Origin: Agapanthus africanus
Taxonomy: Eukaryota > Streptophyta > Magnoliopsida > Asparagales > Amaryllidaceae
Assembly: GCA_030015575.1 (NCBI GenBank)
Contig: JASDDO010000001.1
Coordinates: 517,075,772 to 517,139,771, forward strand
Length of the DNA stretch: 64,000 nucleotides
Direction: 5' to 3'
This document shows, piece by piece, positions 1-11,225 of this stretch. Position 1 is the stretch's first letter. The number at the start of each line of letters is the position of its first letter. The notes beneath the pieces were generated by a model. That model was not told the DNA's origin, did no database searches, and was given only the letters and a program-made list of their open reading frames with translations. The position numbers and the translations under genes are program-made.

Positions 1-1328
1 AATTGTTGAAGTTCAGGAGTAATCGGACAATTGTTGCACATGGACAGCAGGATTTGTGTCTTTTTCCAAGACAGTTGCCATTGATAACTTCGTTAAGTTG
101 CAGTGTTGTCTAACCTGAGTAGGCAAGCACTCACTTTCTCCGGCTCCCTAGGGCTCAAGAGAAATTATACCGCTTAAAGCTATTTTAATCTATTGTCCTT
201 AAAAGTTTATTCTTGTTATTTACATTGTTTTCATATCTCGAGGGGTTTTATGAAAAATATTTTAATATTGTTTCAAAATAAGCCTCTAGGGTGATTTATA
301 ATATCAAGAGTTTTTATAAAAATGTAATTCAGTCTTAGTGATATTTTAGTGATAAAATTTAGCTTTTAAAATTTTGGTATTTTTATGAAAACAACTACTT
401 TTGGAAAATTGGTGGTATTTTATTAAAATTTCAATTTTTCATTTTAAAATATAATTTTCATAATTTGTTTTTATTGAAAATACAGATTCATAATTTTATA
501 TAAATTTTTCCAAAGTTTTAATTTGTTTTGAAAAGTCGTATTTCATTAAACCGTATTTTTAAATTTCTTTTCGAGTTCGAATTCTCCATGAGGAGTTCTG
601 TATCTCACTCTATTATCCCAAGGACGTGCGATAATCCGAACCATTCGTAGATGGGTTCTCCTAAAAGGGTAGTAGAGACGAAATTGCAAAGGATCTAAAA
701 AATATCGATTAAAAACATTTATTTGTAAAAGCGGAGGTATTTTATTGTAAACCGTATTTTTTAAATTAAACATACATCTAAAAACTTCGTGCTATGAAAC
801 CATAGTGCATGTGATGAGCTAAGTCATTACCCCGTGAATTTTCTAAAGGGATATATGATACTTATTGATTAAAGGGTTGTATTTAAAGTTCATAGTATTT
901 ATATGAAAAAGTCCGTTATATACTTATTTCACATGAAATTCTAATTACATGAAAAGATAAAAGATGTGAATAATATGTTAAGGTGATATTAGAGGTTTGG
1001 AGTAAAATTTTAAATATAGCAAAGGCGAAAAAAGTTGTTTCAAGAAAAGATAACGAGTTAACTCCACTTTGTCGATATTGTTTTAGAGATTGATTTTGAG
1101 ATGAGAAGAAAGAGAGAGAAAAGAGACTTACGGTTTTAGAGCATTGAGAAAAAGAGAGAAAAAAGGGGAGGGGTCTTGTGGAGTCATAGAACCGTCGATT
1201 AGTTGCTCCGGTCGTCGAAATTGAATCGCTACTCCTCTTGGCTTGCTTAACTCCACTTGTACATAGAAAGTTTTGGAGAATTTTTTGCTATGGATTTCAG
1301 AATGGGAGAGAGATAGAGGATGGGGTGG

Positions 1329-1337
1329 TATTTATAG
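1329..1337 (-). promoter_or_regulatory. TATA box of the C LTR
   Basis: On the minus strand this reads CTATAAATA, a textbook plant TATA box. It is followed by a pyrimidine-rich stretch where transcription would start about 25-30 nt on, near 1300-1305. It lies in the LTR part missing from the other LTR copy, so only this copy keeps a core promoter. Confidence 0.6.
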
Positions 1338-1699
1338 TGAAATTGAGAGTATGGGAATTTAAAATTTTGAATTAAAAATAATTAAAATGATATTAATGGA
1401 GGAATTGTAGGGTCTCTGATTAATTGCAGAGAAATCAAACAATAAAGCGGAGTAGAGGGGAGTTGAAGAGGTGCACGGGCAAAGAATGGAGGGGTTTGGG
1501 CTCATCTTGGCCGCCGGTAGCGAGGATCTGGTGGTTGGATTTTCGCCAGGTGTCTCGAGATTCATGCCATGTATGTTATTTGGTTTTAACTCCTCATTTA
1601 TCCCGTTTGATTTTTCTGAAACTTTTCGATTCTCCGTGTATTGCACGTGCAACTCTTAGGCTTGCGAAAAGTTAAAAAGAAAAATTATAAAAATAATTG

Positions 1700-1765
1700 A
1701 GACTGATGGGAATCGAACACACGGGTTATGACACAGCAGTGTGGAGATTTAATCAGTGAGTTACA
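1700..1765 (-). other. tRNA-like segment in the C LTR (left copy)
   Basis: The minus strand carries a B-box-like GTTCGATTCCC (1708-1718) and, upstream in its own sense, an A-box-like TAACTCACTGA (1753-1763). The spacing is about that of a tRNA or tRNA-derived SINE head. The same segment is in the right LTR at 36295-36362, where the A box is closer to consensus. T-stem pairing is poor, so this is not a functional tRNA gene. Confidence 0.5.
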
Positions 1766-1880
1766 AATTGTTTCTTGCTTTTATTGAACAAAAATAACTT
1801 ATAACTCTTAATCAGGCTGAAATACCCTTTCTATATATTTAAATAAGTTATATTTGTACAGAGATTTCAGAGTCGTTACA

Positions 1881-1893
1881 TTCTACCCTCCTT
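1881..1893 (-). other. Polypurine tract of gypsy C
   Basis: Minus strand AAGGAGGGTAGAA directly abuts the LTR start TGTAACG at 1880. This is the expected plus-strand primer position and fixes the element's orientation. Confidence 0.75.
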
Positions 1894-1899
1894 GTAAAA

Positions 1900-2430
1900 A
1901 TATCATCCTCGAAATTTACATAAAGACTAATTTTCAAAAGGTGGGAGTATCTTGCACGCATATCATCTTCTCTCTCCCAAGTTGATTCTCCTGGCGAATC
2001 CTTCCTCTAGATCACTCGGACCAAGGTCACCTCCTTGTTCCATAATGTCTTCACTTTTCGATCCAGGATCTTAACTGGTTGTTGTTCGCAAGTTAGATTG
2101 GTTTGTACAGTAAGCTCTGAGTGATCAAGTATGTGGCTGAGGTCGCTCACATATAGTCATAGCTGGGATATATGGAACATATTATGCACTCCTTCCAATG
2201 AGGGTGGTAGCGCTAAACGGTATGTCACTTCTCTAACTCGTTCGAGTATGTCGAACGGTCCGATGTACCTTAGACTGAGTTTACCCCTCTTGCCAAAACG
2301 TATCACTCCTCTGTTCAGAAAGATCTTCAGAAACACATGCTCTCTGGGTTGGAACTCCAGGTGTCGACGCTTTGCATCTGCCCAATGCTTCTGTCGGTCC
2401 TGGGCTATATGCATTTTTTCCTGATTGTGC
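1900..2430 (-). pseudogene. Integrase C-terminus and chromodomain remnant of gypsy C
   Basis: The open part (2157-2414) shows the end of a gypsy integrase. It has the basic FGKRGKLSLRYIGPF stretch and the GPF-type motif followed by LERVREVTYRLALPP, then HISQL, as in chromovirus integrases. Downstream, 1911-2120 still reads as a degraded chromodomain (WEREDDMRARYSHLL) with one in-frame stop near 2008. The 5' part of this integrase lies across insertion A at 21098-22080, and the two halves are consecutive. Non-functional because of the split, the stop and the upstream lesions. Confidence 0.8.
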
Positions 2431-2435
2431 GAACC

Positions 2436-5400
2436 TGTAACACTTTAGAACGCGATTAGTGTTAATTAAGCGATATAATGCGAGTTTTTAATAAAATTTA
2501 ACCAATAATTTTTTTCACATATTTTATTATTATTAATTAAAATTTTTATTTAATTATTTTTGTGCTTGCACACACATGTGCATGTTAATTAAGGTTAAGG
2601 AGGTATTAACCATGCTTTACTAGCCATAGCACACTTAACCATTTTCCATGCCATGCTAACCATTTTCCATATCTAGTTTAATTATAAAAGGGTTTTATTT
2701 GTTTTGAAAAAATAAAGAGAGAGAAGAGTTGAAAATTTTGATGCATGATGAGGCATGGGACATAGCATGGGAGTCAATTAATGAAGAGAGAGAGAGAGAA
2801 AGAGAGAGCATGGCTCACTCTCATTATCACCTCACACTCTCACTCTCTCATTTCTTTACCTCACTCTCTCTCTCATTTCCTCACAAACTCTCACCCTCTC
2901 ATTTCTCCTTCTCCTCCACTAAAATTCCTCTCTTGATCCATTTTCTTTCACAAATCTGAAGCCTAAACCCTTGTCAAACCTCACTAAAACCCTTCATAAC
3001 TCATGCTAAAGCCCTATTGTGACGACTTGGAGCTTGATGGCTAGGGTTTCATTCAAGTTGTGGTGAGCTAATGATCTCAAACTATTAACTAGGCTCTAAG
3101 AAAGTTGTTTTGATTATTAGTTTCAGTTTAAAACCTTTAAGTTATAGTTTTGTGCAAAATATCGTATTTTGTGATAAGATTTGTGTCTCTGTGATCTACT
3201 GTTATTACGATTATCCATTATAAAATCTAACAATACAGTAGACTGATACAAGAGCCCTGAGTGTATCCTAGAAACCAAGACCCTACCCCTCACCATTGGC
3301 CTGGCGAGAATAGCATTTTTCCCGGTGCCGCCGGTCTTCCTATGGAGTCAGGTGTTAGGATTTTGAGGGTAGCTGTCTGTACGTTATTCTTGGTATTTGG
3401 TACACTTTGTCTTTCCTATATTTTCTGTAGGCAAAATCTGGAACCTTTTAGCTAGTTTCTAGTGTTTCGACAACGTGCGATATGGATAATCCGACTTGGT
3501 TTAAGTGTTTCGTGTAGCTTGCAGCCTTGGATTTGGTTTAGGGTGTCGCTACACACGCTAGCCCGCTAAGCTAACACTTGATAGCTTGTGGGAGTCGAAG
3601 CGTTGGTTTGGACGTTGTTTCCATATGTTATCGGAGGGTTTCTAATTAATTTGTTATGATTTTGTGTTATATTAGGATCGATTGCAGGGACTTCGGACGC
3701 TGTTAGGAAAAGGAAAGAGGTGATTGGATTCACCTAGCTCGAGATCGTCCGGTGAGTAGATTTAACATCTAGGGGGAATCTCTTGTATGACGTTATGTGT
3801 CGAAGGCTAGATTCAGTGATATAACCATATGCTTACATGTATATATATTGATTGTGCATGAGTACCATTTTGTACATCCTATTACGTGTTGTATATGAGC
3901 ATAGTATTATTGGACACTGCGCCATTACTAACGGTTCATGTTGCACGAGCACCGAATTGTATGCCACACACACCCCATTGGTAATTGCTATGACACACAC
4001 TATAGAAATTGCCACGGATAATATATTGTACCGCTTCCATTATTATTAACAGTTAGACATTGATTCTTGTTCTATTGCGCATATGAATTGCATCATACGT
4101 ACAAACATACATGCGTACATACATACATGCATATATACATACATTGCTATAGTCATATATATACTCTCATATGATATTGCATTTCGATTTCGTGGATTTG
4201 GAAAACCACAAGATACTTTTGAAACTTGATATATTTAAAAAGAGCAGTTTTCCCTTAATATGCTCACATTATTGTTCTATATTTGTATACATCATATTTC
4301 ATAGATATATGCATTGAGATACTGATTTCATGCGATTTCTGGATTTGAGAATCGCGGATATATTACAAAGGAAATTATAAATTGTTTTAAAAATGCGGTT
4401 TCTCGTGATGTGATTTCGAGGCAACCACCATGAGTTTTCTCGGTTCTGAGCTTATTTTTTAGACTCGATTCGAGGAGTTGGACGAACCGTCTGCGGGTAT
4501 ATGGTGGACCCGGTAAGGTATCCCGGGGCATGAAGATCGTGGGGATGACGATGAGCCTGGCAGGAGAGAGCACTACCTACCGGTGATAGTTTGGACACGG
4601 CGGTTATCCGGAGGATACCGACAGGAGTCGTGAGATGGATATGGGCCTATCCGGACTGACGGAGCCAATGGGCCGATCCGGATTGACTGAGCCCGAGATA
4701 TGTGGATTTACGTGTCGATGCTGGACACGGGTTTCATGATGTTTCGAGTGTCGATGTTGGACAATCAGGTTCCAGGATGTGACGGATATGAGGGCCGATC
4801 AGGGTGATGGCGCCTGAGATATTAGGATCTGGGGTGTCGTTGTTGGACACCGGTTTTTATGATGATGATTCATTGATGAGGATTATGTTTTATCCCACAC
4901 TCAGGATTTATTATGACATGCACTTTTTCATGTAGTTGTTGTACCTTGGTGGTGTACCTTGAGCATGATTTGCTGCATATCCGTATTGTTATACTTATGC
5001 CATCGGATTGCATATTTCAGATTATCGCTTTTTCGTGCATGCTTGCGAGGGATGTTATTTACTATTCACGAGTTGGCAACTCACCCCCATTGTGCCACGG
5101 TATTTTTCGGGCTTGACCCTCAGTATAGTCGCGACAGGACTCCTTATTGCATCTACTTCTGCGGATACTGCTACTGTTGGTCATGATTTTGGTGTAGGTG
5201 AGTTTTGCGGGTATCCGTATGATTCCATTGTATATCTTATTTTGTATCTAGTACTCTCCATCTGCTACTTACATGTATTTGACTTAGAGACAAGATTGTG
5301 AGGATCGATATTGTATTATTGTGACTCTGGGTGTCGCGCTCATGTGAGCCGGCTTTTATTTCATGTTGTGATGTTGTTTTACTTCCTCTTTGCTTATTTC

Positions 5401-5731
5401 TTCGCTACGGCGTCGTATATATACCTGTTGTGGTTGTGTTCCACCTTTTGGCATGCGTTGCTCCTATTTGGGGATGCCTTTTATTTATTCTATGCTTGTA
5501 CCCGTTTGGGGCTATTTTTTACAAAGGAGATGCTGCCGAAATTTTTAAGAAAATAAATTTAAGTTGAGATTTTATAACTTGAGATTTTTAAATGTTTTTA
5601 ACTACTGTTTTATCACTTTACTTCTTTTCTTGGTTTAGATTTTTGGGTTTTTCGACTTATTTGAATTGTGCTATGTCTTTTGACGTTGCGTGATTTAAGT
5701 GCCGGTCGCGTTCCTGAATTGGGTCGTGACA
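2436..5731 (+). repeat. 5' LTR of gypsy A (3296 bp)
   Basis: Starts TGTAACAC and ends GTGACA, matching the right copy at 17936-21092. It is 139 bp longer, chiefly because of a catac/cataca-rich stretch near 4095-4210 that the right copy lacks. A GA run near 2789-2810 also differs in length. Several frames of 60-97 codons inside it have no motif and are duplicated in the other LTR, so they are not genes. Confidence 0.93.
2683..2690 (+). promoter_or_regulatory. TATA box of the A 5' LTR
   Basis: TATAAAAG, about 250 bp into the LTR, is conserved at 18181-18188 in the 3' LTR. The start would fall about 30 bp on, so U3 would be short and R-U5 long. Confidence 0.5.
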
Positions 5732-5734
5732 AAG

Positions 5735-5747
5735 TCGGTATCAGAAC
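5735..5747 (+). other. Primer-binding site of gypsy A (initiator Met-type)
   Basis: tcggtatcagaac lies 3 bp inside the 5' LTR. It matches the common plant site TGGTATCAGAGC (complement of the initiator Met tRNA 3' end) with a few changes, in keeping with a decayed element. Confidence 0.7.
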
Positions 5748-5969
5748 ACTAGGTTTTACCTTTCGGAGTGTAGAATGGCCCTTTGTATGATGGAGTAGGT
5801 AGCTTAAGCAGAGTGAAGTAGTGTGTGTATGTTCCGCAGCATACTTACGACACGGTACTCCACCTAAGTGACCTTAGGACATATTTTCTTTTATATATCC
5901 TTATGATTCGATTTCTATGTTCTTATCGAATCCTATTTTCTTATTTCAGCTACTATACCGCCAAAGACT

Positions 5970-6926
5970 ATGAGGGCACAGAGAGCTGCCGCTAGAGCCG
6001 AGGTCAGGGAAGGCTCATCTGAGACGAGTACTGACCAGGGCGGTATGCCTATTTCTCTGGTGGGTTTTGATCCGCCTTCTCCAGGACGTATTGCTAGGCT
6101 AGAGACCAGTATTCAGGATTTTTCTCAGATGGTGGGATCGTTGGTTGAGACCAGTCGAGCGCAGAGATCGGAGGTTGTTCCACCTATTATGGGGACCGTG
6201 ATGGTACCTACTGCTCAGACAGTCGTACCTACCGCTACTAAGATTATCGCCGTATCCTTATCAGAGTTTATGAGGCTGAAGCCTCCAGTTTTCACCGGCA
6301 CTGACGCAGCTGAGGATCCACAGTCGTTCCTCGATTGGATGGCCAGGATCTGTCGTTCGTTGAGATGCTCCGATACGAGATTGGTAGAGTTCTCTAGTTT
6401 TCGTCTGGAGGGTCTTGTCCAGACTTGGTGTGAGTCTTTAGAGAGAGTTCGAGCCGCAGGACTTCTTCCTATGACCTGGGTTGAGTTCGCGATGGTTTTT
6501 CTTGCTCGTTTTCTCCCGCAGAGCGTTAGAGATGCTCGTGCTCGCAGCTTTGAGTCTTTACGCTAGACTCCTGGTATGACAGTGGCGGAGTATGATATTC
6601 AGTTCAACCAGCTATCCGTTTATGCTCCATATTTGATAGATACTGAAGAGAAGCGCGTCAAGAGATTTGTACGAGGCTTGGTTATCCAGTTGTTCCTCTC
6701 TATTGGCGCCCAGCATTTTGATACGTATGCAGCCGCGGTGGATGCAGCCCTACTAGTAGAGGAGCGTATTTCCGAAACTTCGGTCGTTCCGGGACTGAAG
6801 AAGATTCGTACTGATGTATCGGCCCAGAGGCGGATAGGTAGACGCCGAGGCAGACCCCTTCTAGGTGGTGGTGATAGCAGAGACTTGAGATGGGGCCAGT
6901 TATATAGCTCTTACCCACAGGGTCAG
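5970..6926 (+). pseudogene. gag of gypsy A, N-terminal part, split by D
   Basis: Capsid part of the gag polyprotein. Open from ATG 5970 to a stop near 6564, then open again from about 6576 to the D insertion with a frame change. Visible family features are the FMRLKPPVFTG start of the capsid core, FLDWM, and the basic arginine/glycine-rich tail (RRIGRRRGRP). D entered between two glutamine codons and gag continues in frame at 14186, so the break at 6926 is the transposon and not decay. Identification as gypsy gag is secure; it makes no functional protein. Confidence 0.85.
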
Positions 6927-8271
6927 TCATTCGTCTGTCAAAAACTATCTCTAAACCGCAATCAAGAACGGCGTCGCATGAAGCTAGCCGGTGAGTACGG
7001 GTCGGTCCACAGGGATTTTGTGAATCTCCTAGTCGCGCTTACGAGTTAATTCCGAAGGGTGTTCGGATTAATTATTAAATCTAAAAACCTAATTAACCTA
7101 GGGCAATTATCTAGATCTACTCTTGCTAGGGTTAGGTTTAGGGATGGTTTGGAAATGTAATTAAATCTCACCGCTTTCAATACCCGAATGAAGATCTATG
7201 AGGAGTTATGGTAATTATCAATAAAGTGGATTAGATCCGTTCGGGAAGGTGTTCCTTCCTCTAGGTTCTTGTCCTTCCTTTAGAGATCCTTACCCTAACC
7301 TCCATGGAAAACACGCGCAACCGGTCCTTTACACTACGGTGTCATCGTTACCTCGAGGGGTAGGATGCCGTAGGGCGCGGTATGTGCGTGTATGCATGGA
7401 GTCCTATTGTAAATATTTGGTGGGTAAGAAAGGGATGAGAGATCTCATCTCTCAAAATCCTTCCTCAAAGCTAAACCCTAAACAAGTTCCTAGGGCATGA
7501 AATTAAATCTACCTAGGGCAAGGAATTGAAATCTACACTAGGGCAAGAAATTAAATTACTTACAGATGGATCCCTCCAATCATCCATGCTGGTTTGTCAG
7601 ATCTGAATTTCTGAATGGAAAAGAAGCACCGATGCTCTCCAAAAGATTTCTAAATTTTATTCATTAAAGGGAGGCATAAGAAATTACAATGTTTAGAGTT
7701 CTATTTATAGGAAATAGAAACCCTAGGTTACATTTTGATCCGCATGTCTAAAATTACAAAATAGCCCCAGGGAATCTTTTCAGAACCGTCTCAACATCAT
7801 GGTAAAATTTTCTTTAAGAGAGGGCTCTTAATGGCCGCGGAACCGCGGCATGGGTAGGGCTTGGGCCGCGGTTCCGCGGCCCATTAGTGTGCTCAGTTGA
7901 TAATTTTTCCTGGGCCACTTTATGTTCTTCTGGGCTTTCTGGTTCTTTGTTCCTTTTATCAATTGGGCTTCTTTATCAATTCCAGATCTTCAGTGAACAT
8001 TTTGCAATGGATCTTTTAACCGTTTGCCTTATTATTTTGGACCTCGCCTTGCCTTGTTGATTGTGAACTGTTCTTTGATGTAGGCTTGATCAAGAGTCCT
8101 CTGTTTGTTGGTCAAAAGTCCATATTTTCATTGTCTTTACATTGTTTTCACTGTTTTCTGTCCAAGAACCTGTAACCTGTAACATGTAGCAGACATGCGT
8201 CAAAAGCACCTGTTTATTTATAAAAAGAATAAGAACGGAGAATATAATAATGCAATATTATGGTATGAACA
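6927..8271 (-). repeat. 3' LTR of D
   Basis: Identical by eye to 12836-14180. In element sense it starts TGTTCATACC and ends GAATGA, so the 3' terminus is GA rather than the usual CA; the TSD fixes these ends. It carries two inverted copies of a GC palindrome (7833-7849 and 7863-7882). Small frames such as 7249-7500 are present in both LTRs and are not genes. Confidence 0.93.
7702..7709 (-). promoter_or_regulatory. TATA box of the D LTR (left copy)
   Basis: Minus-strand TATAAATA, with the same box at 13611-13618 in the other LTR and an equivalent box in the LTR of B (43698-43705). This places the U3/R boundary about 30 nt downstream in element sense. Confidence 0.6.
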
Positions 8272-9696
8272 AATACCCCCAAACTTATCTTTTGCTCGTC
8301 CTCGAGCAAACTTATTCTTATTCACTAAAATCCTAACCACACTTTCGCAGGGAAACACGATTGCACTGAGCACGTGCAACAAGCCGTTAAACCTCTAGGT
8401 GTCCCTAGTAGGAGGAGTGTTGTCTCCTGAGGGTTTTCAGCGGATTACACCCACAAAATCCTATCAATTTGGCTTTTCGACTTTAATTCTCCAATTAGGG
8501 TTTCTAACAAGAAATTCTATTATCGTTGACTCGTAAATTGTCCACCCATATTCTTCACACTTCCTTATCATCTAACTTAAGATTATATATATCCTGTAGA
8601 CCTACTTAGCTTTCGGCATCTCTTAAGTTTTCCTTCTAGGATTCCATCTCCACTTAGGAATTTTTATCAACTCTACTAAAGATACGAGTTCTATTCTTCA
8701 CTCCTTTCTCTCATCTAAACTCCAATCACATATCCCCACGTGTGTGTTTAAATCACCCCTACACTTGGAAATTCAAATCAAGCAATCATACTCTCGTCCA
8801 TTGTCCAAAATACTTATTAATTGGTGAATTTTTAAATGAATTTTGCTTACACATCCTTCATGCGACCGTTAATACTTCTTGAGGTACCAACGACCGATTA
8901 CAAAATGCGTTTGCACTTTAAAGCGTAATTCCTAGTCTTGCAACACCCAAGGCTTTTAGCAGTGACTCCCAAACCAGTTGGTCTAAGGCACTAGGTGATG
9001 AAGCACCCTCGCTAAATATTTTTCTATTTTTGCAGCCTTAAGTAATCACAAAAACCAGTGTCCATTTTTTTCTTTATTCACACTTTTTTTTCCTTTTATA
9101 TTCATTGTACTAAGGACTTTAGACAAGAGCATTTCAAGGTCTCTTCTACTATTCCAAGTTTCAAGGTGCGTGATTGTGCAAATTGTAGGGTATACATTTT
9201 CAGAATCTAGACTTAAGCTAGGAACTATTTTTCAAACTTATACTCTAATAAGAACATCAATACTTTTCCTTTGTTTCGACTTAGCCCAAGAAGTGAACTC
9301 AAAATTTGCCTATTTCTAAATAAACTACAAAAATATATACTTTCTACCGTTAGACTTTAAGGAAGGTTATTTTTAGGGTTTTTAATTCACTAAGTCTAAG
9401 ATCTAGTTGTTCCTAACCAGTTAACCTATTTGTCAAACTTAAGTCAAATATGGCCAAAATTGAATACAATTATTTTTATAATTTTTGAAATTTTTCAAAT
9501 TTTTATGGGTTTTCAAATAAATATACACATGCAAAAATATGTACAAATGAATGCGAAGGAAGAAGACGTACCGAGCATACCCCCAAACTTGAACTTGACA
9601 GTGTCCTCACTGTCATACTAAACCAAGAGGGTCAAAATACTGGCACTCCCCTGTTTATTTATTTATAATTTTTTTTGTTTTTATTTTTTTGTTTTT
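8272..9696 (-). other. 3' non-coding region of D, shared with B
   Basis: No ORF with recognisable motifs. Blocks match element B: 8272-8460 resembles 44307-44500 (a run with gcaacaagccgttaaacctc and ttgtctcctgagggttttca), 8964-9000 resembles 45081-45115, and 9570-9620 resembles 45745-45795. It begins at the polypurine tract next to the LTR and contains further polypurine-like copies at ~9580 and ~9745. Conservation without coding suggests cis signals for replication or packaging. Confidence 0.7.
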
Positions 9697-11007
9697 TTAT
9701 AGAAAAAAAGAAAACAAAAAGATATATACATATATACAACAAGCATCCCCCCCAAACTTAAGCTTGGCCTTACACAAGCCAAAGGTTAGCACCAACCATT
9801 CAAAAATCTTATCGTGGAAATGGTATAGTTGGTGCAAGAATGGGATGGAAAGAAAAGAGATGAAAAGCACGCGAGACCGTGTGGAAAGAAGAATGGTAGA
9901 ATATGGTCTCGGTGGGGGAGAAGAAAGACGGAAAGAAGAAAGAAGTGGAGTGCGATCTGGAGGGTGTAAATTGAGTGAATAAATTAGCGCAATTTGTGAT
10001 GACCGATGTGTTAAAAGCGATTGCGCTAACCTATCAACTCGTCGTGCAATGGGGTCAAATCCCTCAAGATTCGCAAAAAAATATGGGTACGCCGAACTTG
10101 GTATAGTAGATGAAAGCGTAACGGTCACTTGTTCAGTCGGAACAATGGGAAAGACGAAAGGGAGTGAATTAGGGATAGTATCTTTCTTACCGTAGTAAAC
10201 TGTTTCGAACTTGAAAGATTCCATTAATGGTTCGAAACTACTATAATCAACCGAGTCTGATGGCTCATCTGAAAATGTAAAGGACTTAAACTCGGGCGGT
10301 GAGTCATCAACATCGTCCGAAAAGGTGAAACACTCGTAGGTGTTATCGTCTGTGAGAATTGTGTCAGATTCAAAGGAAAAGGTTTCAAGCTCACAGTCTT
10401 CAAGCGGGGTCGGAACGATGGGAAGGAGGGAGGGTGATATAGCAGTCAAAGGTTTAGGAGGATGAATTGGAAAATCAGACACATCAAACAAAAATGATTC
10501 AACCTCAATATTATCCTCAAGACTCTCCTCATTACTATCCTTATAATTCTCCTCAACATTTATCTCATCCATGCCAGTATCATCAAATTCAAGACGCATA
10601 TTAGATTCGGGAGAAACCATTAATAACTCGGGATGATGATTTGAACATAAAATCTCAATTAAATCGACAGGTTCATCATCCGAAATATTCCCGGCGTCTA
10701 TATCCTCAATCAAGTGAAAATCAATTTTCTTAGACACCTCATCAAAAGCATGGATATCTATCAATTTAGGTTCTAGATGGGAGGTGTAAAGATCGAAAGG
10801 ATTAGGTGCGGTTTCACTCGAAAGGGGTTCCTCACAATTTGGCAAATCAAACACTACAAAATCATACAACTCGTTTTTATTTTCAACAGGTGAACTATTT
10901 AGGGCAATTGATGGAAAACAGGAGTTGTGGGCTTCAATTGGGTAAGGGTATGTTTGATTTGAAAATCCTCTCTCATTTTCACTCTGTCCAACTGCCGCCT
11001 CATACAT
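9697..11007 (-). CDS. Acidic 436-residue ORF of D, related to the protease-RT linker of B
   Basis: Long uninterrupted minus-strand ORF. It is strongly acidic, rich in D/E and in phenylalanine-serine motifs. A stretch with ECFTFSDD, DSPPEF, SFEPLMESF corresponds to the segment between protease and reverse transcriptase in element B (59340-59480: ECFTFSND, HSPPEF, and similar). So it seems to be a retained or expanded linker domain without the enzymes on either side. The C-terminus runs hydrophobic and ends over polypurine-like DNA. The start at 11007 is simply the first ATG. No enzymatic motif, signal peptide or zinc finger is visible. Openness over 1.3 kb in a TE context argues that it is or was recently translated; function unknown. 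Confidence 0.6.
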   Translation of the reverse strand: MYEAAVGQSENERGFSNQTYPYPIEAHNSCFPSIALNSSPVENKNELYDFVVFDLPNCEEPLSSETAPNPFDLYTSHLEPKLIDIHAFDEVSKKIDFHLIEDIDAGNISDDEPVDLIEILCSNHHPELLMVSPESNMRLEFDDTGMDEINVEENYKDSNEESLEDNIEVESFLFDVSDFPIHPPKPLTAISPSLLPIVPTPLEDCELETFSFESDTILTDDNTYECFTFSDDVDDSPPEFKSFTFSDEPSDSVDYSSFEPLMESFKFETVYYGKKDTIPNSLPFVFPIVPTEQVTVTLSSTIPSSAYPYFFANLEGFDPIARRVDRLAQSLLTHRSSQIALIYSLNLHPPDRTPLLSSFRLSSPPPRPYSTILLSTRSRVLFISFLSIPFLHQLYHFHDKIFEWLVLTFGLCKAKLKFGGDACCIYVYIFLFSFFL

Positions 11008-11225
11008 TAAAAAATTTTGAGCTAGCGGGAAACTAGCTACCGGTTCACTGGGTTACATAAGGGCGGCCACGGACGCTTCCACATTCCTAGTCATTTTATT
11101 TGTTGCTGCAATATAAGCTTCCAACGACTCTTCCAAACTAGACTTAGGTGGTGAGGGGGTTTCAGTGAAAGATTCGAAATTGGTTGGATATGTGAAACTC
11201 CCTAATGGCTGTGTCGAAACAGTGT

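Larger units (their letters stand above)
1..1880 (-). repeat. 3' LTR of gypsy C, left end outside window
   Basis: Ends (plus-strand view) in cgttaca at 1880, matching the end of the right LTR at 36475. Positions ~1585-1880 align with 36180-36475, including the tRNA-like box region. Upstream of 1585 this copy contains a TATA box and sequence with no counterpart in the 570-bp right LTR, so the right copy appears to have lost its middle. I find no TG start preceded by ctcaa in 1-1580, so the LTR probably continues past the window edge. A 75-codon open frame at 546-773 has no recognisable motif and is treated as non-coding. Confidence 0.6.

Noticed and set aside
546-773. Minus-strand 75-codon ORF as a small gene
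   Set aside because: Very AT-rich, no motif, lies in the downstream part of a long LTR.
2789-2810. (GA)n run as a regulatory element
   Set aside because: Simple repeat differing in length between the two A LTRs; no further support.
5008-5567. Hydrophobic overlapping ORFs that look like small membrane proteins
   Set aside because: They lie in the T-rich LTR of A in several frames at once, and the matching stretch of the 3' LTR does not keep the same frames.
7480-7500. Telomere-like ccctaaa units
   Set aside because: Only single or paired copies in the D LTR, not a telomeric tract.
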